Origin: Bipolaris cookei | Lineage: Eukaryota > Ascomycota > Dothideomycetes > Pleosporales > Pleosporaceae | Direction: 5' to 3' | Assembly: GCA_002286855.1 (NCBI GenBank) | Contig: NRSV01000075.1 | Location: 98,434 to 162,433 of the forward strand | Length of the DNA stretch: 64,000 bases | Shown here: piece by piece, positions 21,501-27,879 of the stretch | Numbering within the stretch: position 1 is the first letter of the stretch | Layout: each line of letters begins with the position of its first letter | The notes under the pieces: model-generated | Database searches by the model: none | What the model was told of the DNA's origin: nothing | The model's input: only the letters and a program-made list of their open reading frames with translations | Translations under genes and position numbers: made by a program

Positions 21501-23988
21501 AGTATTAATCTTATACTTTCTAAAACTATTCTATCCAGTTTTTGAGTTAAACCAAATCCATGAACTATTCTCTTAGAATCTTTTGAAACTAAATAAAAAC
21601 TACCTTCAGCTTCTATAAATCCTATAACTCAAGGTTTTGTCATTATACCTTGTATAATATTTATATCAGTTAAAGGAAGAGAAATATTGTTTCATACAGG
21701 AGATAAGTAATCATCTTCCTTTTTGCTATTCTTAAGTATAAAAAGTTCTTTTTCTTTTTGTTCTTTACTCATATTATCATTATTAAGTATGCATAAAGCT
21801 TTCTTAAATCTAAGATAATCGAAATATTTGCTAGTTAATAAAGGATATTTATCAAAAATAGGTAATATTATATTTTCTATGTGCTTACGATCTCTTATAA
21901 AAAATTGTCCTTTATTATTATCCTTAGTTACAGAACCTACTCCTAACTCTTTTTTTACATAATAAAGCAATCTTAGATTATATCTAGATTGTACTAATTT
22001 ATAAGATAATCCTCACTTACCATTAGAATAATTTATAGAAAAATTACCATCACCATCTGTAACACCAACTAATCATTGTTCAAAATAAGTTCTAGATGAA
22101 GGATGCTCTCCGTTAAGTCTCTGATGGATAAATTTACTTACCCAGGCGTGTTGTCTCCGTGAATTATACATTTTTACGTACGTACTTATTAATATAATAA
22201 AACATGAGTAGTATAAAATTTTTGGAAGATTTTCACGCATCGAGGAGAGTTTTATTGCCTCTATGTTACCATAAAGCAACTCCTTACACTCAAGAGTTCA
22301 CCCTGTCAGAACTCTGTTTTTATTATCTCGTTATTGTTAACCCTGATTACATTAAACTGTAAAAACTGTTTAATGAATCTCAATTGAATTGAGTTCTTTT
22401 AGTATTCATGCTGTTTTTTAGGAATATTAATTCTGAGGATCCTTCTAGAGTTTTATATTTTTTATGAATTCTTATATGATGTGCTTTACATCAATCTAAG
22501 AAATCTTGATGTTTAGAGCTAAATAACGGATAAGCATTTAAATAATTTATTAAAATCTGGCAAGAACTTTTTTTAGTTGTTCTTACCGAATATGCTAATT
22601 CAATATAATCACTTTTAATTCTCTTAATCTGATTAACGTTCTTAACATCAAGAAACTCTCGTATTTTTTCCATAACATATAGATTGGAATTATCTTTTTG
22701 AGATAAATCAGAATTAGCTTTGTATAAATTTTTTTGAGATATAGCCATGTAACATTTAACTGTATTTGCTATACACTGGGAATTTAAATCAAAACCACAA
22801 TAAAAATGACCATCCGCTTCAATAAACCCAGCTAATCAAGGGTTGCTATCTAGTAAACTAGAATCCAAACCTAGTTTTACTATTTCGGGTTTATCCTTGT
22901 ATTTAGCATTTAACCAATCAATTAATCTATATAAAGCCTCTATCTTAGGAGTTCTCATATTTCCATTAAGTAATACAGCAATCGATTGTATTGAATTCAA
23001 ATCTTGAAATAGAAGATCTATATAATTTGAATTCTTAGGATGCACTATTTTACCTCCCCTGATAACATCTTGGATTTTAATAGCTAAAGGGGCATCCTTT
23101 TTTACAAAAGTGATTTTTACTACAGGGTATAACAATTTACCTTTTTGATTTCTAACTGTCTTAGGGACAATTATAGAACCATCCCCTTCTATTAATCCTG
23201 CTAAATAACCACCTAGTTTTTTACTAGTCCCCTGCGGGGCCTTGCCCTGCTGCGGGACAAGCCCGCGAGGGCTAGTTGAGTTATTAGGCAAGAAAGAAAG
23301 GGGTACTAAGGAAGATATTTGTATTTTATAGATTTCACCTATCTAATAAAAAAATACATGTTACACATATTTTCATATAGTGAATGGACTATATCTTCAC
23401 CCTTATTAAAAGGAGTGTACCACGTATAGTCTCTGAGGATAATACAAAATCTATGTTCTGTTTTCCTGCTGATTGCCCATTGTATCATATTTAAACATTT
23501 TACTTATTTAACTAAGTTATGGTTTTAGAATTTAATAAAATATAAACCTTTAGGGTCTTCCAGCATATAGTGGCATACTACATAGTAGTTGTTTACTATT
23601 TAGGCACAGGTTTCGTACCTACTCCATTTTCTATTCCACCTGCAAATAAGAAAAGAACAATACTAGGTATTAATAATAAGTAACTTATATTATTAAGTCT
23701 AGGGAATCCCATATCAGGTCCTCCTAATCCTAATGGAAGTAAAAAGTTACCGAATCCACCGATTAAAGCTGGCATAACCATAAAGAAAATCATAATAATA
23801 GCATGAGCAGTAATAATACTGTTATATAATTGATTATCCGCAATATACTGAACACCAGGTCCTGACAGCTCTAATCTTATTAAAACAGAAAAAGCAGTTC
23901 CAATTAAACCTGCAAATAATGCATATATTAAATATAATACACCGATATCTTTGGCATTTGAAGATAAAAATCATCTTTCAAATCACAT
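3577..23988 (-). CDS. cox1: cytochrome c oxidase subunit 1, 12 introns
   Basis: Catalytic subunit of mitochondrial complex IV. Exons, in reading order: 23617-23988, 22292-22306, 20932-21038, 19271-19391, 16909-17002, 15443-15465, 14165-14332, 11927-12084, 10297-10348, 9145-9159, 7946-8083, 6747-6764 and 3472-3918 (the last runs on into cox2). Every border was set so that the family protein is continuous, the phase closes and most 5' exons end in T, as group I splicing expects. Landmarks: start [30 protein letters not shown], the haem/copper region GFFGHPEV with [11 protein letters not shown], and [15 protein letters not shown]. About 545 residues before the cox2 part, near the usual size. Trp is mostly TGA. 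Upstream ATA codons are possible alternative starts. Exons of 15, 15, 18 and 23 bases are unusually small but needed for a complete protein. Confidence 0.96.
3951..4142 (-). pseudogene. remnant of a GIY-YIG endonuclease C-terminal domain
   Basis: An open stretch of about 63 codons ending in TAA at 3,951. It reads as a NUMOD-type helix-turn-helix tail: [20 protein letters not shown], then [20 protein letters not shown] and KIYSYKDKL. The same tail type is found in the intact GIY-YIG frames of this region (for example near 5,440-5,560 and 10,400-10,560). No GIY-YIG catalytic half precedes it; instead a GC palindrome (4,141-4,199) abuts its upstream end. Best read as the leftover of a decayed endonuclease, but a free-standing small protein cannot be excluded. 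Confidence 0.6.
4141..4199. repeat. GC-rich palindrome, family B
   Basis: A 55-60 base inverted-repeat element starting TCCCCTGCGGGGAATCCC. Near-identical copies at 20,423-20,479 and 38,422-38,480. It stands out from the AT-rich surroundings. Confidence 0.85.
4222..5277 (-). CDS. LAGLIDADG homing endonuclease in cox1 intron 12
   Basis: A 351-residue double-motif enzyme. The ATG at 5,275-5,277 starts the longest frame. First motif [14 protein letters not shown] near 5,065-5,105; second [14 protein letters not shown] near 4,580-4,625 (the second has a Ser-Gly in place of the usual acidic pair, yet keeps GEG). The helical ends [11 protein letters not shown] and [11 protein letters not shown] match the family. 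In-frame TGA codons, including those near 4,616 and 5,017, are Trp. It lies downstream of a complete GIY-YIG frame in the same intron, an unusual double load. Confidence 0.9.
5392..6426 (-). CDS. GIY-YIG homing endonuclease in cox1 intron 12
   Basis: GIY-YIG core [20 protein letters not shown] near 6,225-6,290, followed by [12 protein letters not shown]. The C-terminal part ends in a NUMOD-like helix-turn-helix ([20 protein letters not shown]). An in-frame TGA near 6,109 is Trp and joins the two halves. At 5,739-5,789 a GC palindrome (family C) is translated in frame as a Pro/Gly/Gln-rich insert that is nearly the same peptide as in the LAGLIDADG frame at 23,224. The start codon given is TTG; none better is seen. 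Spacing between the GIY motif and the tail is longer than usual, so activity is uncertain. Confidence 0.85.
5739..5789. repeat. GC-rich palindrome, family C
   Basis: About 51 bases starting AGTCCCCTGCGGGGCCTTGC. A nearly identical copy sits at 23,224-23,276. Both are inside endonuclease frames. Confidence 0.85.
6765..7945 (-). other. cox1 intron 11, group I
   Basis: Between FTGV and NLTFFP. Core motifs: P near 7,012-7,022, Q near 6,866-6,876, R near 6,823-6,838, S near 6,773-6,786. The endonuclease lies 5' of the core. Confidence 0.88.
7046..7945 (-). CDS. GIY-YIG homing endonuclease in cox1 intron 11
   Basis: Frame fused to the upstream cox1 exon and ending in TAG at 7,046. Core [20 protein letters not shown] near 7,655-7,715, then [20 protein letters not shown] and [18 protein letters not shown]. 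The tail has the usual [12 protein letters not shown] and a NUMOD-like segment ([20 protein letters not shown]). In-frame TGA codons near 7,142 and 7,482 are Trp. A hairpin insertion with arms around TCATCTTCTTTAGAAGATGA (about 7,785-7,818) gives a Ser/Glu/Asp-rich linker, equivalent in kind to the one at 790-845. A run hairpin at 7,828-7,860 precedes it. Confidence 0.87.
8084..9144 (-). other. cox1 intron 10, group I with reading frame through the core
   Basis: Between YYVVA and HFHYV. P near 9,092-9,104, Q near 8,951-8,961, R near 8,918-8,932, S near 8,104-8,118. The core is inside the open frame. Confidence 0.85.
8119..9144 (-). CDS. LAGLIDADG endonuclease in cox1 intron 10
   Basis: Open frame from the 15-base exon 10 (YYVVA) to TAA at 8,119, passing through P, Q and R of the intron core before the endonuclease proper. 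First motif [12 protein letters not shown] near 8,835-8,868; second [14 protein letters not shown] near 8,500-8,545. Two TGA codons (near 8,866 and 8,176) are Trp. The length of the endonuclease part, about 250 residues, is normal. The first 95 codons translate core RNA and have no family similarity I recognise, so they are likely only a passive link to the exon. Confidence 0.85.
9160..10296 (-). other. cox1 intron 9
   Basis: Between AFHDT and YYVVA. The 3' 300 bases (9,160-9,456) have no gene and hold likely core pairing, including a block around 9,180-9,290 with GGACTATAACTTATC-like S and an R-like stretch. Confidence 0.75.
9457..10296 (-). CDS. LAGLIDADG homing endonuclease in cox1 intron 9
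   Basis: In frame with the upstream exon, stop TAG at 9,457. First motif [14 protein letters not shown] near 10,095-10,140; second [15 protein letters not shown] near 9,705-9,745. Halves end in [13 protein letters not shown] and a [13 protein letters not shown] segment. Several TGA codons are Trp, so with the standard code this gene looks like fragments and can be missed. About 280 residues, complete. It resembles the second endonuclease of intron 7 (12,181-13,146) in layout and wording of both motifs, so the two are probably related. Confidence 0.87.
10387..11490 (-). CDS. GIY-YIG homing endonuclease in cox1 intron 8
   Basis: Starts at ATG 11,488-11,490, stops at TAA 10,387; 367 residues. 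Core [20 protein letters not shown] near 11,255-11,315, then [17 protein letters not shown] and [20 protein letters not shown]. Tail: [20 protein letters not shown] (NUMOD3-like), [20 protein letters not shown] and [20 protein letters not shown], giving two successive helix-turn-helix-like units, more than the usual one. TGA near 10,624 is Trp. Lies 3' of the intron core. Confidence 0.88.
11760..11820. repeat. GC-rich palindrome, family A
   Basis: Starts TATCCCTGCGGGATGAGCCC and ends in GGGGCTAG. Other copies: 21,214-21,275, 24,410-24,463, 26,549-26,620, 30,649-30,702, 34,708-34,761 and 35,739-35,799, in both orientations. Confidence 0.9.
12181..13146 (-). CDS. second LAGLIDADG endonuclease of cox1 intron 7
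   Basis: Motifs [14 protein letters not shown] near 12,895-12,940 and [15 protein letters not shown] near 12,485-12,530; stop TAA at 12,181. About 320 residues. TGA near 12,745 and others read as Trp. The start is uncertain: the open frame extends upstream to the S motif near 13,170, so TTG at 13,144-13,146 is only a convention. The first 60 codons are acidic and hydrophobic and not family-like. Layout is close to the endonuclease of intron 9. The short block TTGGACAAGA just upstream (about 13,162-13,171 in minus sense) echoes the start of the next cox1 exon. Confidence 0.85.
13208..14164 (-). CDS. first LAGLIDADG endonuclease of cox1 intron 7
   Basis: Continues in frame from GLDVD of cox1 to TAA at 13,208, about 319 codons, passing through P and Q of the intron core. 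First motif [13 protein letters not shown] near 13,880-13,920; second [15 protein letters not shown] near 13,570-13,615. The sequence [17 protein letters not shown] before motif 1 is nearly repeated in the intron 6 enzyme ([17 protein letters not shown]), so the two are sisters. TGA codons are Trp. Confidence 0.88.
14426..15247 (-). CDS. LAGLIDADG endonuclease in cox1 intron 6
   Basis: First motif [14 protein letters not shown] near 15,155-15,195; second [12 protein letters not shown] near 14,825-14,865, directly followed by a GC palindrome (14,790-14,838) that inserts about 15 codons in frame right after the second motif's acidic residue region, then [19 protein letters not shown] resumes. 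The start shown is GTG; open frame extends a little upstream. Ends [15 protein letters not shown]. The insertion lies in what should be the beta-strand region after the active-site helix, so activity may be changed. Sister of the first intron 7 enzyme. Confidence 0.87.
14790..14838. repeat. GC-rich palindrome in the intron 6 endonuclease
   Basis: Inverted repeat around GGCTGGCGCAGCCGGCCTGA, in frame in the LAGLIDADG gene. No second copy of this exact sequence seen. Confidence 0.7.
15908..16908 (-). CDS. LAGLIDADG endonuclease in cox1 intron 5
   Basis: Fused in frame to LYQHLF of cox1; stop TAG at 15,908. First motif [14 protein letters not shown] near 16,620-16,660; second [14 protein letters not shown] near 16,265-16,305. 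The spacer has [19 protein letters not shown], typical of this family. Near the exon border a GC palindrome (16,795-16,857, family D) adds a Pro/Gly/Ser-rich stretch in frame, ahead of the catalytic part. TGA codons near 16,658 and 16,379 are Trp. Confidence 0.9.
16795..16857. repeat. GC-rich palindrome, family D
   Basis: Starts GTCCCCGAAGGGGACTGACC. Copies in the other orientation at 17,770-17,832 and, in rnl, 39,723-39,784. Confidence 0.85.
17123..18316 (-). CDS. LAGLIDADG endonuclease, 3' one in cox1 intron 4
   Basis: About 397 codons to TAA at 17,123. First motif [15 protein letters not shown] near 17,950-17,995; second [14 protein letters not shown] near 17,545-17,585. The spacer [18 protein letters not shown] occurs almost word for word in the intron 1 enzyme ([18 protein letters not shown]), so these are sisters. 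A family D GC palindrome (17,770-17,832) is translated in frame between motif 1 and the spacer. The first 110 codons translate one of the two duplicated intron-core copies and are not endonuclease-like, so the functional start probably lies near 18,000. TGA codons near 17,792 and 17,270 are Trp. Confidence 0.88.
18100..18470. repeat. tandem duplication of the group I intron core region
   Basis: About 18,040-18,225 and 18,287-18,467 are two diverged copies. Both contain ATTTTGGCGTGTGG, the CTCTGAGGTTC block, CTGCTGATTG or CTTCTGATTG, and TCCCAGAATA with AGCCAAATTTA. Spacing is about 235 bases. Confidence 0.8.
18584..19270 (-). CDS. LAGLIDADG (type 2) endonuclease, 5' one in cox1 intron 4
   Basis: Fused in frame to LPVLAG of cox1 exon 4; stop TAA at 18,584; about 229 codons. 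Motifs of the second LAGLIDADG family: [18 protein letters not shown] near 19,125-19,180 and [16 protein letters not shown] near 18,830-18,880, with the linker [20 protein letters not shown] between them. It has few ATG codons and one TGA Trp at the active-site region (AYWAM), so it is easy to overlook. No GC insertion. Looks intact. Confidence 0.87.
19728..20931 (-). CDS. GIY-YIG homing endonuclease in cox1 intron 3, tail altered
   Basis: Fused in frame to GAMN of cox1. After a Lys/Asn/Asp-rich linker come [20 protein letters not shown] (GIY-YIG) near 20,350-20,410, [20 protein letters not shown], and a helix-turn-helix region ([20 protein letters not shown]). A family B palindrome (20,423-20,479) is read in frame just before the GIY motif. 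A second GC palindrome (19,741-19,798) near the end shifts the frame: past it the natural tail ([20 protein letters not shown] and on to about 19,615) is in another frame, while this frame stops at TAA 19,728. The DNA-binding tail is therefore lost unless frameshifting occurs. Confidence 0.82.
19741..19798. repeat. GC-rich palindrome at the end of the intron 3 endonuclease
   Basis: Inverted repeat containing GTCCCCGGCCCGAGGGGGAG. It disrupts the C-terminal frame of the GIY-YIG gene. Confidence 0.75.
20423..20479. repeat. GC-rich palindrome, family B
   Basis: A copy of the 4,141-4,199 element with a few changes; in frame within the intron 3 endonuclease. Confidence 0.85.
21214..21275. repeat. 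GC-rich palindrome, family A, reversed
   Basis: Reverse-orientation copy that provides the stop codon of the intron 2 endonuclease. Confidence 0.88.
21215..22291 (-). CDS. LAGLIDADG endonuclease in cox1 intron 2
   Basis: Fused to the micro-exon (GWTL then ECKELLYGN); TAG at 21,215. First motif [14 protein letters not shown] near 22,040-22,080; second [14 protein letters not shown] near 21,595-21,635. The spacer [20 protein letters not shown] is family-typical. The natural end is followed in frame by a family A GC palindrome, which supplies the last 15-20 codons ([15 protein letters not shown]) and the stop codon. About 358 codons. TGA at motif Trp positions. Confidence 0.88.
22347..23291 (-). 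CDS. LAGLIDADG endonuclease in cox1 intron 1
   Basis: First motif [14 protein letters not shown] near 23,165-23,210; second [14 protein letters not shown] near 22,800-22,845; stop TAA at 22,347. About 314 codons from the TTG start given; the open frame extends to about 23,342. A family C GC palindrome (23,224-23,276) sits just before the first motif and is translated as the same peptide as in the GIY-YIG gene at 5,739. Spacer [18 protein letters not shown] links it to the intron 4 enzyme. TGA near 22,749-22,835 and 22,491 are Trp. Confidence 0.9.
23224..23276. repeat. GC-rich palindrome, family C
   Basis: Near-identical to 5,739-5,789; in frame in the intron 1 endonuclease. Confidence 0.85.
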
Positions 23989-25074
23989 ACTAATCCCTGA
24001 TGTTTTTATAGTAAGGTTATTGTATTTATTATTTTTAGATAATATAACTTTGCTTGTAGAAAAGCTATTAATAGATGGGGAGCAAGGAGTCACATTTATC
24101 TAAAAAGTAAATGTAGGTATATATCCTATTCATATAAAATATATTACTAAAAAAGTTCATTTTACTACACTTTTTATTGGAGAGTTATAGTAATAAAAAA
24201 TCTAGTCCCCTCCCCCCCCCCAAGCTTGCGGGGGGGGGGCGGGTAGAAAAAAAAAGAACATGTTCTTTTTTTTTTTCAACCCTTTTTTATTTTTTTTCGA
24301 CGTAATATCGAGTCTTCGAAATTACTAGAAAAAATTAGGAACTAGCCCTAATTTTTTTTTAGACGTTATTTCGTTTGTTTTTTTTTTTTCGACGTAATTT
24401 CTACGAAATTACTATCCCTGCGGGATGAGCCCCATCGGGGATCTTCCCAAAGGGTAATCCCTAGTTTTTTTTTCGACGTTATTTCATAACTAGAAAAAAA
24501 AACAAGGGCTAGAAAAAAAAGAGAAATAACTAAAAAAAAAATAAAAAGGGCTAGTTTATCTTTTTAAACGATAAACTGTGTAATTTTATTACAATTTACT
24601 ATAGTTATAGTAAAAACTTATAAATTTACAAGATCCACACATGTTTATAAAATAAATTAATTTACTTCATAATTAAGCTAGCCGTTGACTTATAAGGTCA
24701 TATGCTGTACTATATTTTTTTATTGTGAACTATCCCTTAATTCTTTTTAGCCCGGGGTATAGTAGGAATTCAACTGTTATATTTTTCGCTGACTATGGAG
24801 GAGAAACCTTCGTTTTATATTTTGGGAATTTTGAAGATTTTTTCATTAGTCTTTAGCTTACGGGAGGGTAAAAAATAACCATAGATTTTTCGACGACTAT
24901 GGAGGAGATACCAATTTTTTTTTGTTTCCCTTTTTTAAATATTTTTTTCATAGGTTTTGCTGTAGGAACGCAACGCTCGTTTCAGTACACTAAAGAAGAA
25001 ATTTGTAAAGTTTTATATTTTTATCTGAAAATGAGATTATTGCTTTAGTCTAATTTATAAAATATTATATCTTC
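23989..25074. other. spacer upstream of cox1, full of hairpin elements
   Basis: No gene seen. It holds the cox1 leader, a C/G-run hairpin around AAGCTTG (24,207-24,243), an AGAACATGTTCT hairpin (24,254-24,270), repeated TTCGACGT-type AT hairpins and a family A palindrome (24,410-24,463). Part of it recurs at 34,610-34,855. Near 24,781-24,910 are two copies of a CTATGGAGGAGA motif. Confidence 0.7.
24245..24545. repeat. long composite repeat, copy 1
   Basis: The order of hairpins, GC palindrome and the tail CAAGGGCTAGAAAAAAAAGA matches 34,610-34,855; this copy has an extra 60-base segment. Confidence 0.8.
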
Positions 25075-26004
25075 TTATACATATGTTTCTCCCATTTTTC
25101 TTAAAACAAAACGGTTATTAACTTTAACATCCGTTACATTACTAATTATAACACCACTAAGCGAATATCTTATTTTTATGATAGAATCATCGCTATATTT
25201 AACAGCTAAAACATATTGAGCATTATCTCTAAGTAAATAAAATTTAAAGCCAGAATCAAATGAATAAATCTTATCCTTATGATTAGAAGCAAGAAGCTTA
25301 GCTCTGTCATTAATTAAATCTAAAAAGTTCTTATTACTTCCGTTAATATTTATAGGAATGTTAGTAATATAGTTGTTTTCAATAACAACATCAAAAGGTT
25401 TACCTAAGTAATTCTCCGATATAGATACAGGAATATTTAACATACTCTTGTTAAAGATAATATCCATATTATATGAATAATCTTTACTCTTAAAAGCATC
25501 TTTAGAGAATTCAGATAATAATTTAGTATCAACCTTTCTAAAAATAAGTTCAATATAAACAATATCATTGTCCATTAAATTATATTCACTAAAATATACT
25601 TCCAATTTACTAATAAGTACATTGTTTAAATCATTCAGACTATTTTTCGAAGAATATACAAATCCGAATTGATTACCAGCCATAAAATAACTATCCACAT
25701 TATACCTAACCTTAGTGAATACAGTATATGCTACATCTTTAGGTATTGTTTTTACAATATTAATAAAACTATGCCTAGATAATTCTTCTATATTAAATTG
25801 AATAGTAAAAGGTTTATCCTTACTTCGAATATAACGTATAGGAATCGGCGCAAAAAAGGGATTTTTATCTATCGATGTAGATAAGTGTCTAGTGAAGGGT
25901 GAAAGACGACGATATTCGTCATACGGGAAATAAGTAAAGATATAATTGTGTTTTTTTGATAGGTTTAACATCCTATATAGTTTAAAGTTTAATTTTTTCA
26001 TCAT
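25075..26004 (-). CDS. hypothetical mitochondrial protein, plasmid-like
   Basis: A 309-residue frame with ATG start and no TGA. Start MMKKLNFKLYRMLNLSKKHN; the middle is rich in Asn, Lys, Ile and Tyr, and it ends VNNRFVLRKMGETYV. I do not recognise a domain with certainty. Size, position between standard genes and composition resemble the N-terminal, non-catalytic part of family B DNA polymerases of fungal linear mitochondrial plasmids, but no polymerase motif is present here, so this is a guess only. It has the only long non-endonuclease frame in the spacer between cox1 and rns and is on the cox1 strand. Confidence 0.55.
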   Translation of the reverse strand: MMKKLNFKLYRMLNLSKKHNYIFTYFPYDEYRRLSPFTRHLSTSIDKNPFFAPIPIRYIRSKDKPFTIQFNIEELSRHSFINIVKTIPKDVAYTVFTKVRYNVDSYFMAGNQFGFVYSSKNSLNDLNNVLISKLEVYFSEYNLMDNDIVYIELIFRKVDTKLLSEFSKDAFKSKDYSYNMDIIFNKSMLNIPVSISENYLGKPFDVVIENNYITNIPININGSNKNFLDLINDRAKLLASNHKDKIYSFDSGFKFYLLRDNAQYVLAVKYSDDSIIKIRYSLSGVIISNVTDVKVNNRFVLRKMGETYV

Positions 26005-26786
26005 AATATGTTTGAATCCTCCCTATGGGTAATCAACCGTTCAGGATTAGATAGCCTACTCACGAAGCTCCAAAAGAGGTGAGAAAACATCAGCCAGCAG
26101 GATTACTAACCCTCCCTGCTTTGTCCTTCTTAACGCTTAGAACAGCGTAATCAATCTCAGATGAATAGTTCATAATACTCATCAGAGGATATTATAATGA
26201 GTTACAACCATCGGTTCCACAGCCACTCACTCTCTACATTTAAAAATATCCTTACGATATTTTCCCTCTCAAGATTTAAAAATATCTTTACGATATTTTA
26301 CCTCAAGTGGATTAAGGAGCGTCATGAAAGTTTTCCCTCTAGCCACAGAGTTTTCAATTTATGGATACATGAACAGTGTATAAGACAATAAATATATTTT
26401 AGTAAAAAATGAACCTAATACATTTATACCATAGAATGAGCGTTTTCTCACGCTATCTTTTTTTTTTGAAGAAATAGCCATATTTTATAAAATAAAAAAA
26501 TGCAAGTATCCCTCCATAACCGGGAGAAGTTAACATGTTTTCCAAATCCCTAGTCCCGAGGGGCTGACCCTTTTCTCCCAGGAAGACCCCCGATGGGGCT
26601 CATCCTGGCAGGGATAGTAATTTCATCTAAATTACGTCGAAAAAAAAACGCAAACAAGACGCCGGGGTTTAAATAATTGTTTCATCATGTTTTAAATATG
26701 ACTGATAAACGCCAGTGTCCAACGTCCTATTAAACTAAATAGGCCTTTACTCCTGAAACACTCCGAGCTCTTGTGTACTGATTAAC

Positions 26787-27052
26787 GGGATCGCTCTACA
26801 GTATTAGCGCAGACTCTTGCTGGTCATGCTGCTGCTTTTACCGCTCATGCCTGTAATTATGTGGCAGATGTTGCTGCTCGTGATAATGGTGTTATTATTG
26901 TGCTCACTGGTGAATGTGCTGGTATTTGTGCTGTGTCTAATGATGCTGTGGTGGCTTGGTGGGTTGTGCTTGCTCATGAGACGAATAAGGGTGATCCTGT
27001 AGGTGATGGTGGCGCGTCCATTTTCAGAAAGTCCACCAATGGAATTGTATAG
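26787..27052 (+). other. short Ala/Val-rich open frame, unknown
   Basis: About 85 codons open after a TAA, without ATG in frame (a GTG at 26,861 could start it): QTLAGHAAAFTAHACNYVAD, then VAARDNGVIIVLTGECAGIC, ending STNGIV. The GC content and Ala/Val use are unlike all neighbours. No function suggested. It may be foreign or simply non-coding. Confidence 0.3.
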
Positions 27053-27388
27053 AATTTAATAGTAATGTAATGGGTATACTCTAAAACAACCCGAATGAAT
27101 GGTTATGAAAATATATAACCCTTTTTAGGATTTACATGTTATTTCTTCCCAGCAATTAAAAAAAAAGAACATGGCTATGTTCTTTTTTTTTTTACCCCAG
27201 TCTTCTTTTCTTCAGCTGAAGAAAAGAAGAAGGAGGGTGCTGCGCTGAGGGAAAATAGAATGGTTTAATGGTTATATAACATAATATAACAAAAATTATA
27301 AGGACTAAATAAAATTTAATAGTAATGTAATGGGTATGCTCCAAAACAAAACCCAAGTGAATAGATATGAAAATATATAACCCTTTTT
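27051..27388. repeat. 77-base direct repeat pair
   Basis: 27,051-27,127 and 27,311-27,388 share TTTAATAGTAATGTAATGGG and end AAATATATAACCC, with about ten differences; a hairpin element lies between. Confidence 0.85.
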
Positions 27389-27595
27389 ATCATTTTATTT
27401 CTCTCTAACTTTTTTTTTACATATATTAAAAAATAACCGCAAGCTTGCGGTTATTTTTTTTTTCTTTTGCCTAAATCCACTACAAACCTTGAGCAAAAGA
27501 AAACAAAAAGTAAGAGAGAAAAGATAGAGGATTTTAAATAAACTATTTTACATTTACATATTATAATACTTTTATGAGATAATTAATAAGAAAGA

Positions 27596-27666
27596 TTCTT
27601 ATTAGTTTAATGGTAGAACAAGATACTTCTAATATCTGAATCTAAGTTCGAATCTTAGATAAGAAT
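27596..27666 (+). tRNA. trnR(ucu): tRNA-Arg, anticodon UCU
   Basis: Acceptor arms TTCTTAT and ATAAGAA pair fully; anticodon stem AGATA/TATCT encloses loop CTTCTAA; T-loop TTCGAAT. Reads AGA/AGG. Confidence 0.88.
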
Positions 27667-27729
27667 AACGATTTCTATAGTAATAGCTATTCATTTAATG
27701 GTATAGCTAGATTTATCTTATTAAAAAAA

Positions 27730-27800
27730 TTCTTATTAGTTTAATGGTAGAACAAGATATTCCTAATATCCTAATCTAAGTTCGAGTCTTAGGTAAGAAA
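27730..27800 (+). tRNA. trnR(ccu): tRNA-Arg-like, anticodon CCU
   Basis: A near copy of the preceding tRNA. Acceptor TTCTTAT/GTAAGAA pairs with one G-U; loop TTCCTAA gives CCU. The last anticodon-stem pair is weakened (AGATA/TATCC). May be a recent duplicate specific for AGG or a decaying copy. Confidence 0.7.
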
Positions 27801-27879
27801 GATAGTTAGAACGAATAGATTTTAATTTACTATCCCCAAAGGGATCCCCTTAGGGATAGTATTTAGTTAATAAATAGTA

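Larger units (their letters stand above)
21039..22291 (-). other. cox1 intron 2
   Basis: Between the 15-base exon TGWTL and YPPLSG. S-like GGACTATACTATC near 21,113-21,126. Most of it is the endonuclease frame. Confidence 0.8.
22307..23616 (-). other. cox1 intron 1, group I
   Basis: Between GGIENGVG and TGWTL. P near 23,561-23,572, Q near 23,465-23,475, R near 23,430-23,443, S near 23,384-23,397, then the endonuclease. Confidence 0.9.
26005..27595. other. spacer with repeats and a GC-richer open stretch
   Basis: No firm gene. Contains a reversed family A palindrome (26,549-26,620), a GC-richer plus-strand open stretch at 26,787-27,052, a 77-base direct repeat (27,051-27,127 and 27,311-27,388), an AGAACATGGCTATGTTCT hairpin (27,169-27,190), a tail-to-tail CTTCTTTTC hairpin (27,205-27,240), a GCAAGCTTGC hairpin (27,440-27,450) and a CTTTTGC/GCAAAAG hairpin (27,463-27,510). 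Confidence 0.65.

Noticed and set aside
1..24000. Many endonuclease genes as pseudogenes with stop codons
   Set aside because: Nearly all apparent stops are TGA at conserved Trp positions; with the mitochondrial code the frames are open.
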